A DNA stretch of 64,000 bases from assembly GCF_047663525.1 (NCBI RefSeq), contig NC_092591.1:48151501-48215500 (forward strand), written 5' to 3'. Both the position numbers and the translations under genes were made by a program. Origin of the DNA: Anas platyrhynchos. Taxonomy: Eukaryota > Chordata > Aves > Anseriformes > Anatidae. The notes under the pieces were generated by a model, which saw only the letters and a program-made list of their open reading frames with translations, made no database searches and was not told the DNA's origin. Below, one piece after another: positions 25,101-37,029 of the stretch (position 1 is the stretch's first letter; each line of letters begins with the position of its first letter).

Positions 25101-28100
25101 CCTTGCAGGGGAGATCTAGTATTTAATGCTGTCCTTTCTCATTGCCTGCAAGATACCTATTCCCATGAAAGATTGGTACCCAAAAGAAAAGTTCCAAAAC
25201 AGCTATTGCTAGCTGCCTGCCACCACTCTTAACTTAATTACATTAACTAAGCTAAAATGTCTTATGTTAAAAGTGATCCTCAAAATATTATTTTTCTGGG
25301 TGTTCCCACAGATTTGTTGTGAGAAGATTACCTGAAGCCCTGTTTCTTGTGCCCTCATTTTATATAATTTATTAAGATTCCTGTTGTAAGGCAGCAGTAG
25401 GGAATGATCATAGCTCTTAGCTGAGAGCTTTTTTTTTCCTCAAGCTGTGTAGCAGCAGGGATATCGCTTCTTCCATTAGGCAGTGCTGTTTAGGAATATC
25501 TGAAGGGTAGTCTCCGTGGGCCCTATGTGAACATCTCTTTAAAAAGTCAGATCTGTAGCATACAAACGTTAACCCCACTGATGAAAAGAAGCTCGTTTCA
25601 TCGTTAACTGTTGATCCTTTTGTATCTTGTTTTGTTTTGGTACATAACCTATGTGTGTGTTTGTGTTCAGAATGTTGATCAAATGCAAGTGCATTATGCT
25701 GATCGTATGAGAAATGTTGAGAAGTGATGTTTTTTGGTGACTTCAGAATGGTGTTCCTATGTCTGATAAATCATGTTGACCTCTTCCTAGTCTCAAGTGG
25801 AAACTTCTGAATTTACTTGTACAAAAGACTATTGAGAGTTTTTTCACCATTCAAAATTATTGGTAATTGAGAAATATTGCAAAAATTATTTTGAGTGTCT
25901 CTGACTAAACTTTTTTATTTTCCTCCTTTTGTTTTTAATGTATTACATGTGGCTTTTTCAGACTATAAGAGTGGTTTCGGAGGGAAATTTGGTGTACAGA
26001 CAGAAAGGCAGGACCCATCTGCTGTGGGGTTTGAATACAAGGAGAAACTAGCCAAGCATGAATCTCAACAAGGCACCGTTTTCACTTGTTACTTTCTTAA
26101 CAGTGCAGCCACTTCTCACACAGTCTTAAATAGTTGTCTAAGTAGATCAATGCTAGTAATGTGCAGACACTTTCTTGCGCTTCTGTTCCTACATGATCTA
26201 GCAATGTTCTTCCATTTTATTCTTAAAATGTTACGTGAAACAAGCCTGTATTCAGGAAACGATATCCAATGTTTAGCTAACAGCTCTAAAACATTATGCA
26301 TTTAGTGATAATAACGACATATAATTATTAGTATGATGTTAATGACATTCTTACCAGTTCTAGAGTCTAAATGTGAAACTTTGCCTGGATAAATTGGTGG
26401 AAAAATATTCAGATCAGGACCATGCATGTAACCCTTAACAAGCAATGGATTATGGCAAGATCATTTAAAATTGATTGTAGTCTTTAAAACAAGAAGTAGG
26501 GAATGTTTGTGGTTCTTGGGTGAGCAAATACTGTTATAATGCTCTCTTTATTCATTGTGAAATAGTTGGGGTACAAACCATGAATTCCTGGTTTTCCGTT
26601 ATCTTAAAGTGAGAAGTCTGGATCAGGAAAATGTAAGTGTAGTATATTTATTCTGGCTGAAAATACATACAAAGCTGAAGAGAATGAGGTTGTTCATTCT
26701 GATAGTCAGTATTTTCCTGTGTAATAGTGACACAAATTCAAACTTAGAGTGTCAGACGTACCTTAGCAGACCCCAAGTACAAACACTAAAATAACTGGTT
26801 AGAGGACCCAAGTGGTTTTCGAACTGCGAGGAGAAGTAGTAATTGTAATTGTGTTTTAGGGAAAACACAACAGAAAAGCCTGTTCATTTACAAAGTCTAA
26901 GGGCATGTTCCTACATACAGTTCAGCAGCTCGGTGCCACCAGAAAGTGCTGTTTTTCCAGCCACACACTCTTGCTTCTTCTGTTGCACTGGCTCTGGTGC
27001 TAGTCGCACATTTCTTTGAGTAGAAGAAAAAATTTTCTTTGAGTTTCTTTCATTAGAAACATCAAAAAGTCACTCTTCTATTTTTTTCTTTTTATGCCAC
27101 TACTGAATTAAATTGCTTCTGGAGCATAACAAGTACTAGAGTCAGCATCGGGTGAGAGCAGGAGTGTGCAGCTCACAGGTGGTACAGAGCAGCAGGGCCA
27201 CCCCATTTCCATGGTGGTGTGCTGTCGCAGACTCGTGCTGTCTTGTGGAACTGCCCCTTTCCATGTGTGTAGCAGTAGTTATTACCAATGACATTAGTAT
27301 TCATCAGTTGGGTATCATGACCAAATCCACCGGAACAAGAAATTTGTTACATTTTTCTGCCATTCATAGATTTTACCAAGTTAAGGAGAAAAAAAAAATA
27401 AAACCTCTGTGGTCACTGAAGACTGGATGTCACTCCTTAAGGAAAGAAAAGTGGCTTTAGGTTATATGATTTCTGCAGAGGGCTAAGAATTGCTGCTGTG
27501 AAAGGCTGTGTTACAGAAGTGATGCATTAGAAGGGCTCATCCCTTATTCCTTGCTTGATACCTTATCAGTCCTCAGCTTAATGTTTTCTCAAAGAATGCA
27601 TGTGGCCCCCAGTCTCTCATCTGCTGGTGTACCTGAAGGCTCTTGCGGTTATGTATCCTTCCTGCATCAAAAAACAAGTTGCATTTTCTTTGGCGGCTGT
27701 CACTGTATCTTTGCATGCAGCTGAGATGGCTATTTGCACTTGAAATGGCTATTTGCGTTTGGCAGAAAGATGGACAGAAAACTCCCCACTCTGACCTTTT
27801 TATCCTGCTTTTAGATTATTCAAAAGGATTTGGTGGGAAGTATGGCGTACAGAAAGATCGGATGGATAAGGTAAGTTACTTAAAACAGCCGTGACTTAAA
27901 TAGCCCATAGGGATAAAAAATAGTATAGTTAGATCTGTAGTGTTCAGCTTTCTATTTCTGGATGCTTCTTCAGTGTATCATTAAAGTTCTTCTGTGATTT
28001 GTTCCAAATCTTTTAAAGTAAATGAGCATGATGCTAGTTTATACACACATGTATGTGTTTACATATGTGTAGTATGTGCATATATACGTATATCTAAAGT

Positions 28101-31100
28101 ATGGAAGATGAAGCATGGAAATTAAGGAATAGTAAAATTTGTATGAAAGAAGAATAAAATCCATAAATTCCTCAGTTTCAGTCACATCTTCTGGCAACTA
28201 GCTGATGCCTTAGAATATCTTTTTAATGGACTGCTTAAAATAAGTGTCAAGTATTTACCAACTTTGCCCACTTCTCTATATGAGAGTTTGTTTCAGTATG
28301 CTGTAACAGTGAAAGGTAGGGCAGCTCATATGTCCTTTCTGCCTTTCCATTTTTAAATTGAAAAAGCTAGAAAATTAAGAAGTCCACACTGAGATTTGCC
28401 TAATGAACGTGTACTCTCAGCTTCATATAAGACATTTTAAAATGAGACAGTAGAAGAATTTGAAAGTAGGATTCTTTTTTACTTGCGGCTGCAGGACTCG
28501 AGACCATTCATTTAAAAAACCAACCAAACAAAAACCTCATATTCTGCATGCTGTTTTCAGAATGTTCCCTCTGATTTAACAGTATCTTCTTACATAAGAG
28601 AACTGGATGCTTTTACCTTGGTAGAAATCTTTCACTGTATGGAATACAATATCAACGTATACACAATAAATGTTTAAGATGTTGTCTCACTTTCAGTTCT
28701 GATGAGTCATCTGTTCATAAACTACATTTTCTTTTTAATTAGTAGGATTTTAATGTATTTAGGACTGTCCCTGAAGAATAACTCAAAGTAGTTTGATTTA
28801 CAGAAATAATTATTCCATTTGTCAAGTTTTGATTCTTCCTGATTTTATTTTGGTGTTGTGAAAAAAGCTGTAGGGGCGATACGAAAAAAAAATACATCAC
28901 ACACTGAAGCTGTCTGAATGTCTTCATGAATTTGTGTTTTGTTAATGTACTTTTTTCCTCCTTGCGGGTAGAATGCAGCAACTTTTGAAGATATTGAGAA
29001 ACCGTCATCAACATATCAGAAAACCAAGCCAATAGAAGCTGGTAAGGCACTGTCCCCAAATCCATTCTCTGGAGTTGATATGTTCAAAAGTCCAGATTGT
29101 TACTGTTGATGCAGCTGTGATGTGTAAGAATCATCTAGAGGGAACCGTTCTCTTTGCAGGTCTCTAGCAACCTCAGCTACTGTCTTCCTCTTCCTGTTAG
29201 AGGTTTTTCTGTGTTTTTTTTTTTTCCTTGTTTTTTTTTTTTTCCTTTGCTAAAATTTGTACCATAAACTAATTCCAGGCTACCATTATTTGGAACCTTA
29301 AACAACATTTGACTTACTTGTATTTTTTCTTTTAATGTCACAGTTGCTAATAAAACAAGCAGCATCCGAGCTAACTTTGAAAACCTAGCCAAGGAAAAAG
29401 AACAAGAAGACCGAAGGAAGGCAGAAGCTGAGAGAGCACAAAGAATGGCCAGGGAGAAACAAGAACAGGAAGAAGCTCGGAGGAAATTGGAGGTCAGTAG
29501 GATTTAAGTCTCTTTTGGATAGCATTTCAAATATGTTTCACTGTAAAGTCGGATGAAAAGAGACTCTCTGAAGAAAAGACATTTTCTTTCTTTCCAGCTA
29601 GGCTATAAAGCTCTCTTTTGTTTGTGTGTGTGTGTTTGCGTGTATTCCTGCCTGTACTTCACCTGTTCACAATACCCACCATCTACCAACATGCACCATA
29701 TATATATCAGACATCAGATATGGTGATGGAGTAACACTTAAGTGTATATAATTTTGGCATTTAGCTTACTCAGAAATAAGTAAGCTAGTCTTTGGTGCTA
29801 ATCTCTGTAGTCTGCTCTTGCCCTAATTTAGCTGTACTGTACATCTGCCTTTTGGTAATACCAGATTCCCATGGACATCAAGGACTTTGTCAGGGGAGAG
29901 ACAATGGTCCCCTGCAGGCCTCATGAGTGCTCATTCAAGAAGTTTGATAGTGTGTTTTTTTGGAATCAATATTGTTGAAAATTGAGGTGGTATCATCCAT
30001 TGGTATGCCACACCCATGAGGTGAGGGAAAATAATCATCCAAATCTCAGTTTGGGAATTAAGAAAATGACATTTTAGCATTGACATACTTAAAAATGTAG
30101 TGATTTGTGTCTTACTCATATGCAAAATAATTCCAGGAGATGTTTAGTCAGAAAATATGTCTTACCTGCTTCATAGAATTTGCATGTTTGGTGAAAATCT
30201 ACTGCTAGGTGGGAGGACTAGTCCTTCGTGTCTAGTTCGTTTGCTTTCTTACACAATGCCTGAGGTGCCTTAGCGTTAGCAATACTGAGGGCCTGATATT
30301 TGCAGCTCTAAGCTTTCATGCAAGCTGCCGTTGCAGTCTGTCCAGACCCTCTGTGGCAGTTCCACATTCCATCATTGCTACTTCTGCTTAGTTCTCAGAC
30401 AAGGTGGCTGGTGGTTTTAGGTCTTTTCAGTTAGCCTGTCTGAATCTTTGTAGGTCATCACCAAGAAACTAAAGGTAGTGGTTAGACAACACTCATAACT
30501 GGGGACTGCTATTTCCTTACTTTTTGTACATTATGTTCAATTTTGCTCTGCACCTTTGCTACGAGCAGGTTTTGCTTAGGGTTAGGCAGGACAACATGCT
30601 GCTAGCTTCCATCGTACCGGTGTTACCTGTGCATTTTGGTATTGGGCTGCCTTTGCCTTTCAGGGACTTCCTCAGTTCTGTCAGGCTGACCTGTGTAACA
30701 ATTCGTCTGTCTCACTCATCTCGAACCTGACATAATCCTCATTGTGCTATGGATGCTGAATCGCTCTCAGAGATGACTCCTACTGACTCAGAGACTACTC
30801 CTATTCCAACCTAGCTAAAGTCATTCTTTAAATCAGAAAGGAGGAGATGTGTGTGCCAGAAAGCCAGGCTTTCTGCTTAGTATTCTCATTGGTCCAACTC
30901 CCCTTTCATTTTATCAGATTTGTAGTCAAAAGAGTGTGGGAAGATCAGCCTCTCCATTAGCTCTCTTGCTGTTCATTTTGTGTGATCAATGTGCTCATAA
31001 GTAAGATCTGTGGATTGAGGGTGGTGAATTTGAGCTCTTGCTTCTCATTTCAGGTTTTTCATTGAGATTTCCTCCTGCTGAGGAAACAGTTCTCCAGAAG

Positions 31101-34100
31101 GGTTTAAATGTAGTAGCACAGGTCCTCATGAGTCAGTGAACTGTTGTCTTTTTTTTCCTTTTCCTTTCTCTCTCAAAATGGCTTTCTGCCTCTACTGTTA
31201 TTTTTGCTGTAAGTGTGGGTTAAATTCAAGCCGTTATGCTTGATTTTTCTGGTGCTACATCAAAGATTCTGTTGCCTGGACACATTTGAAGTTTCTTCCA
31301 AAACTGGTATTTAAATTTCACCATAACCAGATGATTAATGTTCTTCCAGACTGAACATCTCCCTGGTTAATTGTGTGGTTCTCTAGGCACTGAGGGAGGG
31401 AGGATGAGGTTAAGGGGAAGCTGAGATGATGCTGGCTGTGCTGCCCCATACTCACAAGCTGAATGTGAAAAGGGGAAGGATGCAAGTGTACCAGCCACAG
31501 CTGCTGTGAAGGGGCGGGGGACTTTGACTTAAGCAAGCTATTTCTTTAAGAGAACTTCCTTGCACAGACAGAAAGTTCTCTCACTTTAAGAAAGTATGTG
31601 GGCACACGCCCTCCCACAATGGGAATGTACATATGGGCTGCATTCCTTCAAGAATCCTGTTTACTGGTAATCCTTTTCTTTTTTGCTCTTCACATATGTC
31701 GCATAGGCAAGTGGTGTTCAGGGAGCTCTTCTTCAACTGCTGTTACCAATCAATGAGTGCCTCTTGATTTAGCTAGAGAACAATGCAAGATGCTGTTGCA
31801 CATGGAGCATTTCCTTGTGGAAGAAACCCACCTTGGAGGCAGCCTGAGGTGGACCATGCAATTTAAATGCCTTATGACAATTATGCTGTGCCTGTCTTAA
31901 ACTGCAGTCTAGACTGCAGAGACCAATTTCATGGGACAAATTACTCAGTAATGATTCATTATACAGTGCTTCACTTTGTTAATGGATTAATGCTAGCTAG
32001 TTTTTCCCCAAACTTAGGTTTGAGTTAAATAGATGATTTGCTAGTGTTTTTTTCATCTGTAGCACAGCAGTTAAAGTGAGAAAGGGCATCCGGACAGACT
32101 TTTTTCAGAAAGCACAGCATAAGCTTTGAATTGGTCTTCAAAGCTGTCTCTGTTCTCAGGACACATTTTGCTTTCTTTGTTTGATGTATTTTTTCTAAGC
32201 TGTGAAAAACAACAAAAAAAAAAGGAATTTATTTATTTATTTATTTAGCAATAAAGTCCTCCCACTTCATCTCTGGTCTGTGATTTCTCCTTAGAATTCT
32301 CTGAGGAGTTGTGGCTTGATGAACCTAAACAAATGGAGAGCACAGTCTCTCATAACTTGTATTCTCAGTTCTTTTCTACAAAAAAAAAGAAAAGAATAAA
32401 GTTTGACTCTAGGTACAGTGATTTCTTTTCCTCTGTGGTAAAGAGAGGCAAAATAAAATAGTTAGCTGACAGTCTTTAAATATAAACTTTTCATAAAATT
32501 ATGCAACCAATGTTGTTTTTTTTGGGTGCAGTATGCCAGCTTCCTAATGAATGGCTTCCTAATGATAATTGTGGTTCTGCCCTCCGATTCACAGGTGGGA
32601 TGGCACAGTGTGAAGTGCTGGAGTGCCAGAATGGTTGATTCAGATTCATGCTCTTTGTGTTGCAGAATACAATAGCAATACTTCTATTTCTACCACATGG
32701 AACTCTTCTGAACATTTGAACCCCTCATTGTCAGCATATAGGATTTAATTTTGTACGAGCTATTCAGTCTTTTGCTTTGGCAGGCTCTTGGCAGACCTGC
32801 AAGAGCTTACAGGATCGTTTCTCATCAAGGACAATATATCAGTTGTATAATTAGAACATGGGGGCTTCAGGTTCTCTAAACTTATGCTAAAATGGTACAT
32901 GAGGCCCAATCAGCTAATGAACAGAATGAATATATTGAACACAGAAACCCTGCAGCTCCTGTGGAAGTGTGCCAAAGAACATTGGGTACTCTGTTTTTAA
33001 ACTCATGTATCCATACGTACTTTGCAGTTTTTATTTCTTCATTTTTTTTTTCCTCCTCTGCTTTGCAGTATTGCTGAGGCTTTCCTGTTACAGCCAGTCT
33101 AAACCCCCAGGCAGGTCTAATGATGGAGTCAATCCAGGCCCGTTCTGCTCCCTGCTCACTTCAGTTTGTTTCAAAATGTGTTGTTTCTCTCTGTTATTGG
33201 AGGGTTTATTTCTTTCATTAAACAATGATTAAACTACACTGAAGCTTTTCTTTCTCTTCAATTAAGGAGCAAGCTAAAGCCAAAAAACAGACTCCACCAC
33301 CGTCTCCTACCACACAGCCAGCTGAACAGAAGGCACCCTCAAGCCCAGTCTATGAGGTTTGTTAATATCCCTATCAGTGCCTCATTTTTGATCCTAAGTA
33401 TAAGAACCTCTTCACAAAATCTGGACAACCCTCTCTGATTGTTTCTGCAGGATGCAGCTTCCTATGATGCAGAGTCTGCCTACAAGAACTCCAGCACAAA
33501 GTACTCAGCTGCACAGGAGCCAGAGCCCAGCTACAAAGCTGCAGAGTCAGACTACCAAGAAGCAGTGAGTCAGCGAGAGGCGGAATACGAACCCGAGACG
33601 GTCTATGAAGTGGCAGGGGCAGGAGACCACTACCAAGCAGGTAGAGTGTTTGTTTTTTCGTGTGAAAGAAGCCCTTAAAAATGAAGACTGACTCCCCTGG
33701 GCAACAACTTAATAAATAGTTGAGTTGATATCACACTGCCTTCATTTTCTAAAGTTGTTGTCTGATGAGACTTTGTAGATACCCCACCAACAAACCTTAA
33801 TTAGGGGATGGAGGTATGGCTAGAGCAGAGTTGAAATTACTTAACTTTTGTGAGATGATGTAGGAATAATTACAGTGCTTTCTAGCTTATCGGTTCAAAA
33901 AGAGTAGCCATTTCCACCCTGTGTAATGCAAGAAAAAAAGCATAGCAATTGAGTTTAGACGTGTGTTGAACCAATGCTGGCCTGGCAAGCAAAAAAATCT
34001 GTCAATGGTTCTTGGACTTTGAAATTGACGTAGTGTGTTCCATGCTTATGAGGGAGTGCAGTAAGGATGTCCAAAACTAACGGTACTGAAAGAATATAGT

Positions 34101-35360
34101 TCTTCTGAATTGCTGTTTTTCTCAGCTCTTCTGGTTACTAAAATCCTGCTTGCTTTGATACAAGAATGTGGAAATTCTGAACAGACCACTTAACACACAC
34201 CCCCAAACATGCGCACCTAACAATTTGTGTTTAATAGTCTCTTACATGCTTATCTTGGGCTCAGTTGTTGTTCTGCCACTTCTTTTAGTGCTATAAAGCT
34301 AATAATTTTTATTTTATACTGTATTAAATGTCTAGTTGTGAACACTTCCTGTCAGGCTTTAATTGTGTGTGATTAGGAAAAAAAATCCATTTCAGAAGGT
34401 ACGTCAGCACTGCTCAAAATCTGCATAATTTCATGCTTCCTGTGTGGATTAGCAGTAGAATGAAAGGAGGAATGCCACAGAAAAGAATTTGGGGTGATAG
34501 GTAGAATGCTTTATGCTTTTAATTTGTTTCTTTGCTTTCTCTCTCCCCTTAGAAGAAAATGCTTATGATGAATATGAAAATGAACTTGGAATCACAGCCA
34601 TAGCCCTTTATGATTATCAGGCTGGTAAGCAAAGCTCTTGTTCTTAAACTTGTCTTTTGAATACTCTTCTTTGAAAGATAAAACAAGATTTTTTTTTTTT
34701 TATTTTCCTTCCATCTTGTAATTTCTTGTAGTAGTATATGAAATGAAGATATGAAGAATTAGGATTGTTTAACAAGACGATAGTTAGCAGTATAGATATT
34801 TAGCAGTAGCATGCAGACACTTCTGAAAGTTACTACCCACCATTTTTAGAAATTATGGGTGCTTAAAAAATTTTTTTTACCTGATTGCTAACACTCTAAT
34901 TAAACCCTTGGTGTGAGTAATTGTTTAAGAGTCCTCTGGTTGATTCTGAGGACAGTTCAAGAAAGTGAAGTGGTTCCTCAGTGTGTTAGGTAACAATTGC
35001 AGTTCTTAAAAATGCAGTGGGTAAGAACCAAGCACCATGTCAGGGCTGAGGATGAGGAAGCAGCATCTTTACAGGCTGGTATTGCCTTGTGCTGTTTCAA
35101 ACACCCTGCCAGGAGGGAGGAAGGTTCTGGATGTTCGTGTTATCTTTAGTGATGGTGGGCTGATAGTGAGATTGTCGCGCGGACCACTGTGCAAACACTG
35201 AGTTTCTTCTGCTCTCTCTCCAGCGGGTGATGACGAGATCTCCTTTGATCCAGATGACATCATCACAAACATAGAAATGATCGATGATGGCTGGTGGAGG
35301 GGTGTCTGCAAAGGCCGATATGGGTTGTTTCCAGCAAATTATGTGGAGCTGAGACAATAG
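16099..35360 (+). CDS. CTTN: Cortactin (16 coding exons, 553 aa)
   Basis: Cortactin binds and activates the Arp2/3 complex and stabilises branched F-actin at lamellipodia, podosomes and synapses. The exons sum to 1,662 nt with all phases consistent: 16099-16182, 16618-16691, 18080-18209, 21455-21565, 22283-22337, 22890-23000, 23874-23984, 24594-24704, 25962-26072, 27815-27870, 28972-29041, 29344-29492, 33267-33356, 33451-33640, 34553-34624, 35224-35360. In order the protein has an N-terminal acidic region with the Arp2/3 motif DDW (residues 19-21), six and a half 37-residue actin-binding repeats (about 80-318), a charged helix, a Pro/Ser/Thr-rich region with Src-type tyrosines (Y420 in SSPVYE; Y456 and Y473 are likely counterparts of the other sites) and a C-terminal SH3 domain (from about 497, ALYDY...PANYVELRQ). 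The length is close to human cortactin (550). The gene is intact; the only odd point is the GC donor at 26073. Confidence 0.97.
16361..16420. repeat. Two 30-bp imperfect tandem units in a CTTN intron
   Basis: CTGTATGGAAGTGATTTG and CTGTATGGAAGCGATTTG start two adjacent 30-bp units. They lie in the intron at 16183-16617, which holds nothing else that I recognise. Confidence 0.7.
16618..16691 (+). CDS. CTTN: CTTN exon: N-terminal region
   Basis: Encodes [20 protein letters not shown] and ends in phase 2 before GTAAAG. Confidence 0.96.
16692..18079 (+). other. CTTN: CTTN intron
   Basis: GTAAAG...AAAG; no exon, repeat or RNA gene recognised. Confidence 0.7.
18080..18209 (+). CDS. CTTN: CTTN exon: start of actin repeat 1
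   Basis: Encodes the helix [20 protein letters not shown] and the first half of repeat 1, [16 protein letters not shown], before GTAAGT. Confidence 0.96.
18210..21454 (+). other. CTTN: CTTN intron
   Basis: 3.2 kb. It contains T and A runs (18748-18762, 20180-20201) and a locally G+C-richer stretch at about 20270-20920 without an identifiable exon. Confidence 0.65.
21455..21565 (+). CDS. CTTN: CTTN exon: repeat 1/2
   Basis: A 111-bp exon, exactly one 37-residue repeat length: [18 protein letters not shown] then [19 protein letters not shown]. Donor GTAAGC. Confidence 0.97.
21566..22282 (+). other. CTTN: CTTN intron with small tandem repeat
   Basis: Short intron holding an A-run at 22061-22080 and the tandem repeat listed next. 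Confidence 0.65.
21958..22000. repeat. 16-bp tandem repeat
   Basis: Two to three units of about 16 bp (GCTGAATTTCTGTTGT, GCTGAATTTCTGTTGC, then a decayed copy) inside a CTTN intron. Confidence 0.7.
22283..22337 (+). CDS. CTTN: CTTN exon: repeat 2, second half
   Basis: A 55-bp exon, [18 protein letters not shown]. It shifts the exon phase so that later repeat exons start at DY. Confidence 0.96.
22890..23000 (+). CDS. CTTN: CTTN exon: repeat 3
   Basis: 111 bp, [19 protein letters not shown] followed by [18 protein letters not shown]. Donor GTGAGT. Confidence 0.97.
23874..23984 (+). CDS. CTTN: CTTN exon: repeat 4
   Basis: 111 bp, [19 protein letters not shown] then [18 protein letters not shown]. 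The donor GTTTTT is GT but weak after position 2. Confidence 0.96.
24594..24704 (+). CDS. CTTN: CTTN exon: repeat 5
   Basis: 111 bp, [19 protein letters not shown] then [18 protein letters not shown], the most divergent repeat; the same Cys/Trp/His pattern is known in mammalian cortactin. Donor GTATAT. Confidence 0.97.
25962..26072 (+). CDS. CTTN: CTTN exon: repeat 6, GC donor
   Basis: 111 bp, [19 protein letters not shown] then [18 protein letters not shown]. The exon boundary fixed by the repeat and by phase gives AAG followed by GCACCG, a GC instead of a GT donor. In mammals this repeat is the one skipped in the shorter splice form. Confidence 0.93.
27815..27870 (+). CDS. CTTN: CTTN exon: half repeat 7
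   Basis: 56 bp, [19 protein letters not shown], the half repeat that ends the array. Donor GTAAGT. Confidence 0.96.
28972..29041 (+). CDS. CTTN: CTTN exon: linker after repeats
   Basis: Encodes [20 protein letters not shown] and IEA. Acceptor GGGTAG, donor GTAAGG. Confidence 0.95.
29344..29492 (+). CDS. CTTN: CTTN exon: charged helix
   Basis: Encodes [20 protein letters not shown] and a continuing Arg/Glu-rich helix, the predicted alpha-helical region. Donor GTCAGT. Confidence 0.96.
29493..33266 (+). other. CTTN: CTTN intron, largest in gene
   Basis: 3.8 kb between the helix exon and the proline-rich exon. It contains a short TTTA run near 32228-32249 and small TG/TA runs near 29627-29707; nothing else recognised. 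Confidence 0.65.
33267..33356 (+). CDS. CTTN: CTTN exon: proline-rich region
   Basis: Encodes [20 protein letters not shown] and KAPSSPVYE, ending with the Src-site tyrosine Y420. Donor GTTTGT. Confidence 0.95.
33451..33640 (+). CDS. CTTN: CTTN exon: tyrosine-rich region
   Basis: Encodes 63 residues starting [12 protein letters not shown] and including ESDYQEA and ETVYEVA, likely counterparts of the two downstream Src sites. Fast-evolving compared with the repeats. Donor GTAGAG. Confidence 0.95.
33641..35223 (+). other. CTTN: CTTN introns around the SH3 exon
   Basis: Introns 33641-34552 and 34625-35223; no additional features seen. Confidence 0.65.
34553..34624 (+). CDS. CTTN: CTTN exon: SH3 start
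   Basis: Encodes [20 protein letters not shown] and QA; ALYDY is the canonical SH3 opening. Donor GTAAGC. Confidence 0.96.
35224..35360 (+). CDS. CTTN: CTTN last coding exon: SH3 end
   Basis: Encodes [26 protein letters not shown] and PANYVELRQ, with TAG at 35358-35360. The ligand-groove residues (WW, P, Y) are present. Confidence 0.97.
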
Positions 35361-37025
35361 AGACTATTGTCTACTGGTTATGCCTTAATTCCCCAGTCAA
35401 TAAATCTGACTTAATACACTACAAATCATGATGCTTTTCTGAGGATGGAGGGGTATATACATATTGCTTTTATATTTAATACTTTGCTGATGCTTTTTAA
35501 AATGTTTATGCCACAGAAGTTGCTAATATATTGTAACTACAATGTTCTTCACTAAGGCTCTTAAAACGATTTTCATGCATTTGGAAACATTTCTTCTCTG
35601 CCAAATTAGCAATTGTCATAAAAGGCCTTTCCGAGGACGATTAGCTGTCTGTCATAATATTGCATGTTTTACTCATAAGTGAGCAGATTTACCTAGTGTT
35701 TAAGTCTAGTTAGTCTTCCACTAAATGTTTTCAGCTAAGAAAATCATGGCTATGCAGGTTATTTGCGTTTCCACTAAGCAAGGGGGTGGGGAGGACTGGG
35801 GAGGGGCATAACTTTTTTTTTCTTTTCCAGGTAGTGTGTGAAAAAGCAAAGAGAATGCTTGAAAGTTGCAGCTAATGGCAGTTAATCAAGTACTGTCCAA
35901 TATTTACGGAATATTAGTGTTAAGAAGGAAACAGTCTGGTTACTTTTTCCTTCTCTTTTAAAGTGAAGTTTCTTGGTTAATGCATTGATTTTTTTTTTTA
36001 ATTTTTTTTTTCCTCCTGACCTTGCTACTCCTCTTCATGTAATACCAGAGGAGGGCTGCAAACATTCTAGCACTGATTATCCTGAATTTCTTCACATCTT
36101 TGGTTTGTTCCACCCTCCCCTCTCTCACAGAAAAACTTGAAAAAGTTACTCTACAAGTATTGAGTCACTCAGTGAAATTCCTACTTGTTCAAAGGGAGAC
36201 TGGCATCCAAATCTGTGTGACTACCTACAGGAGTAGTCTCATAGCTTTAAACAGGAGGAAAAAAGGCAAGATGGAATTGCAGTTGCATTCTGTGTACAAT
36301 GCATCCTTTGTTCATACAATAAAACAGGCAGGCCTGCTGTGCAGTAGTAACATTTTATACAACTATATTTGAGTTGAGGAATATTAATGCAAATAATTTG
36401 ATTTAAAACCCATATAAATATTCTCCATTTTTAAACCATACGAGAGACAACTGTATTTTTTTGTACGTTCTACAAAAACTGCCAGTAACATTCTGCTAAA
36501 CAATGGAGTTAAAACTGTTCTTTGCCAAATCTAAAACTTAAGTTTTTGTCATTCTAGAAAGCTGACTTCACAGCAGATTTAGAGTCCCTACCAAAGATAG
36601 TAAGTTGCATCTAATAGTGCACATGTTAAATGTATGTACTGTCTGTTTCCACCTTCTGATCAAAACAGGAATGGCAGAACTGGTATGGTAGCTAAGAAAG
36701 AATGCAGAGAATTTTTATAAACTGTAAATTTGGACCAATGGAATATAGAAGACCTGTACAAAATGGTAAAATATATAATGTATCTTGGAAGGCATCATAT
36801 TGAACCAATTCTTGGATGGTTGGGACAATCCTTAATGAATGTCATATGTATGTCATGATTATATATATTTTTTTCCTTTCCATGGTCTCATTTCTGTGTT
36901 GTATTTGCATTACTAGGGTTGGGTTTTATATGCAGTTTATTTTATCCAATTTTGCATAGAACACCTCATAGAGGGGATATGATTTTTGTAAATTAAATAT
37001 TCAATAAACTTTTTGAACCATTTGC
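35361..37025 (+). other. CTTN: CTTN 3' UTR
   Basis: A/T-rich 3' UTR of about 1.65 kb. An early AATAAA at 35399-35404 lies only 39 nt after the stop and could give a short form; the main signal is likely the one near 37003. Confidence 0.75.
37003..37008 (+). terminator. CTTN: CTTN distal poly(A) signal
   Basis: AATAAA in TTCAATAAACTTTTTGAACC, with a T-rich downstream region, at the end of the A/T-rich UTR. Confidence 0.7.
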
Positions 37026-37029
37026 ATGG

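Larger units (their letters stand above)
22338..28971 (+). other. CTTN: CTTN introns among the repeat exons
   Basis: Between the listed exons lie introns at 22338-22889, 23001-23873, 23985-24593, 24705-25961, 26073-27814 and 27871-28971. All are A/T-rich; I find no transposon, RNA gene or extra repeat-coding exon in them. Confidence 0.65.
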
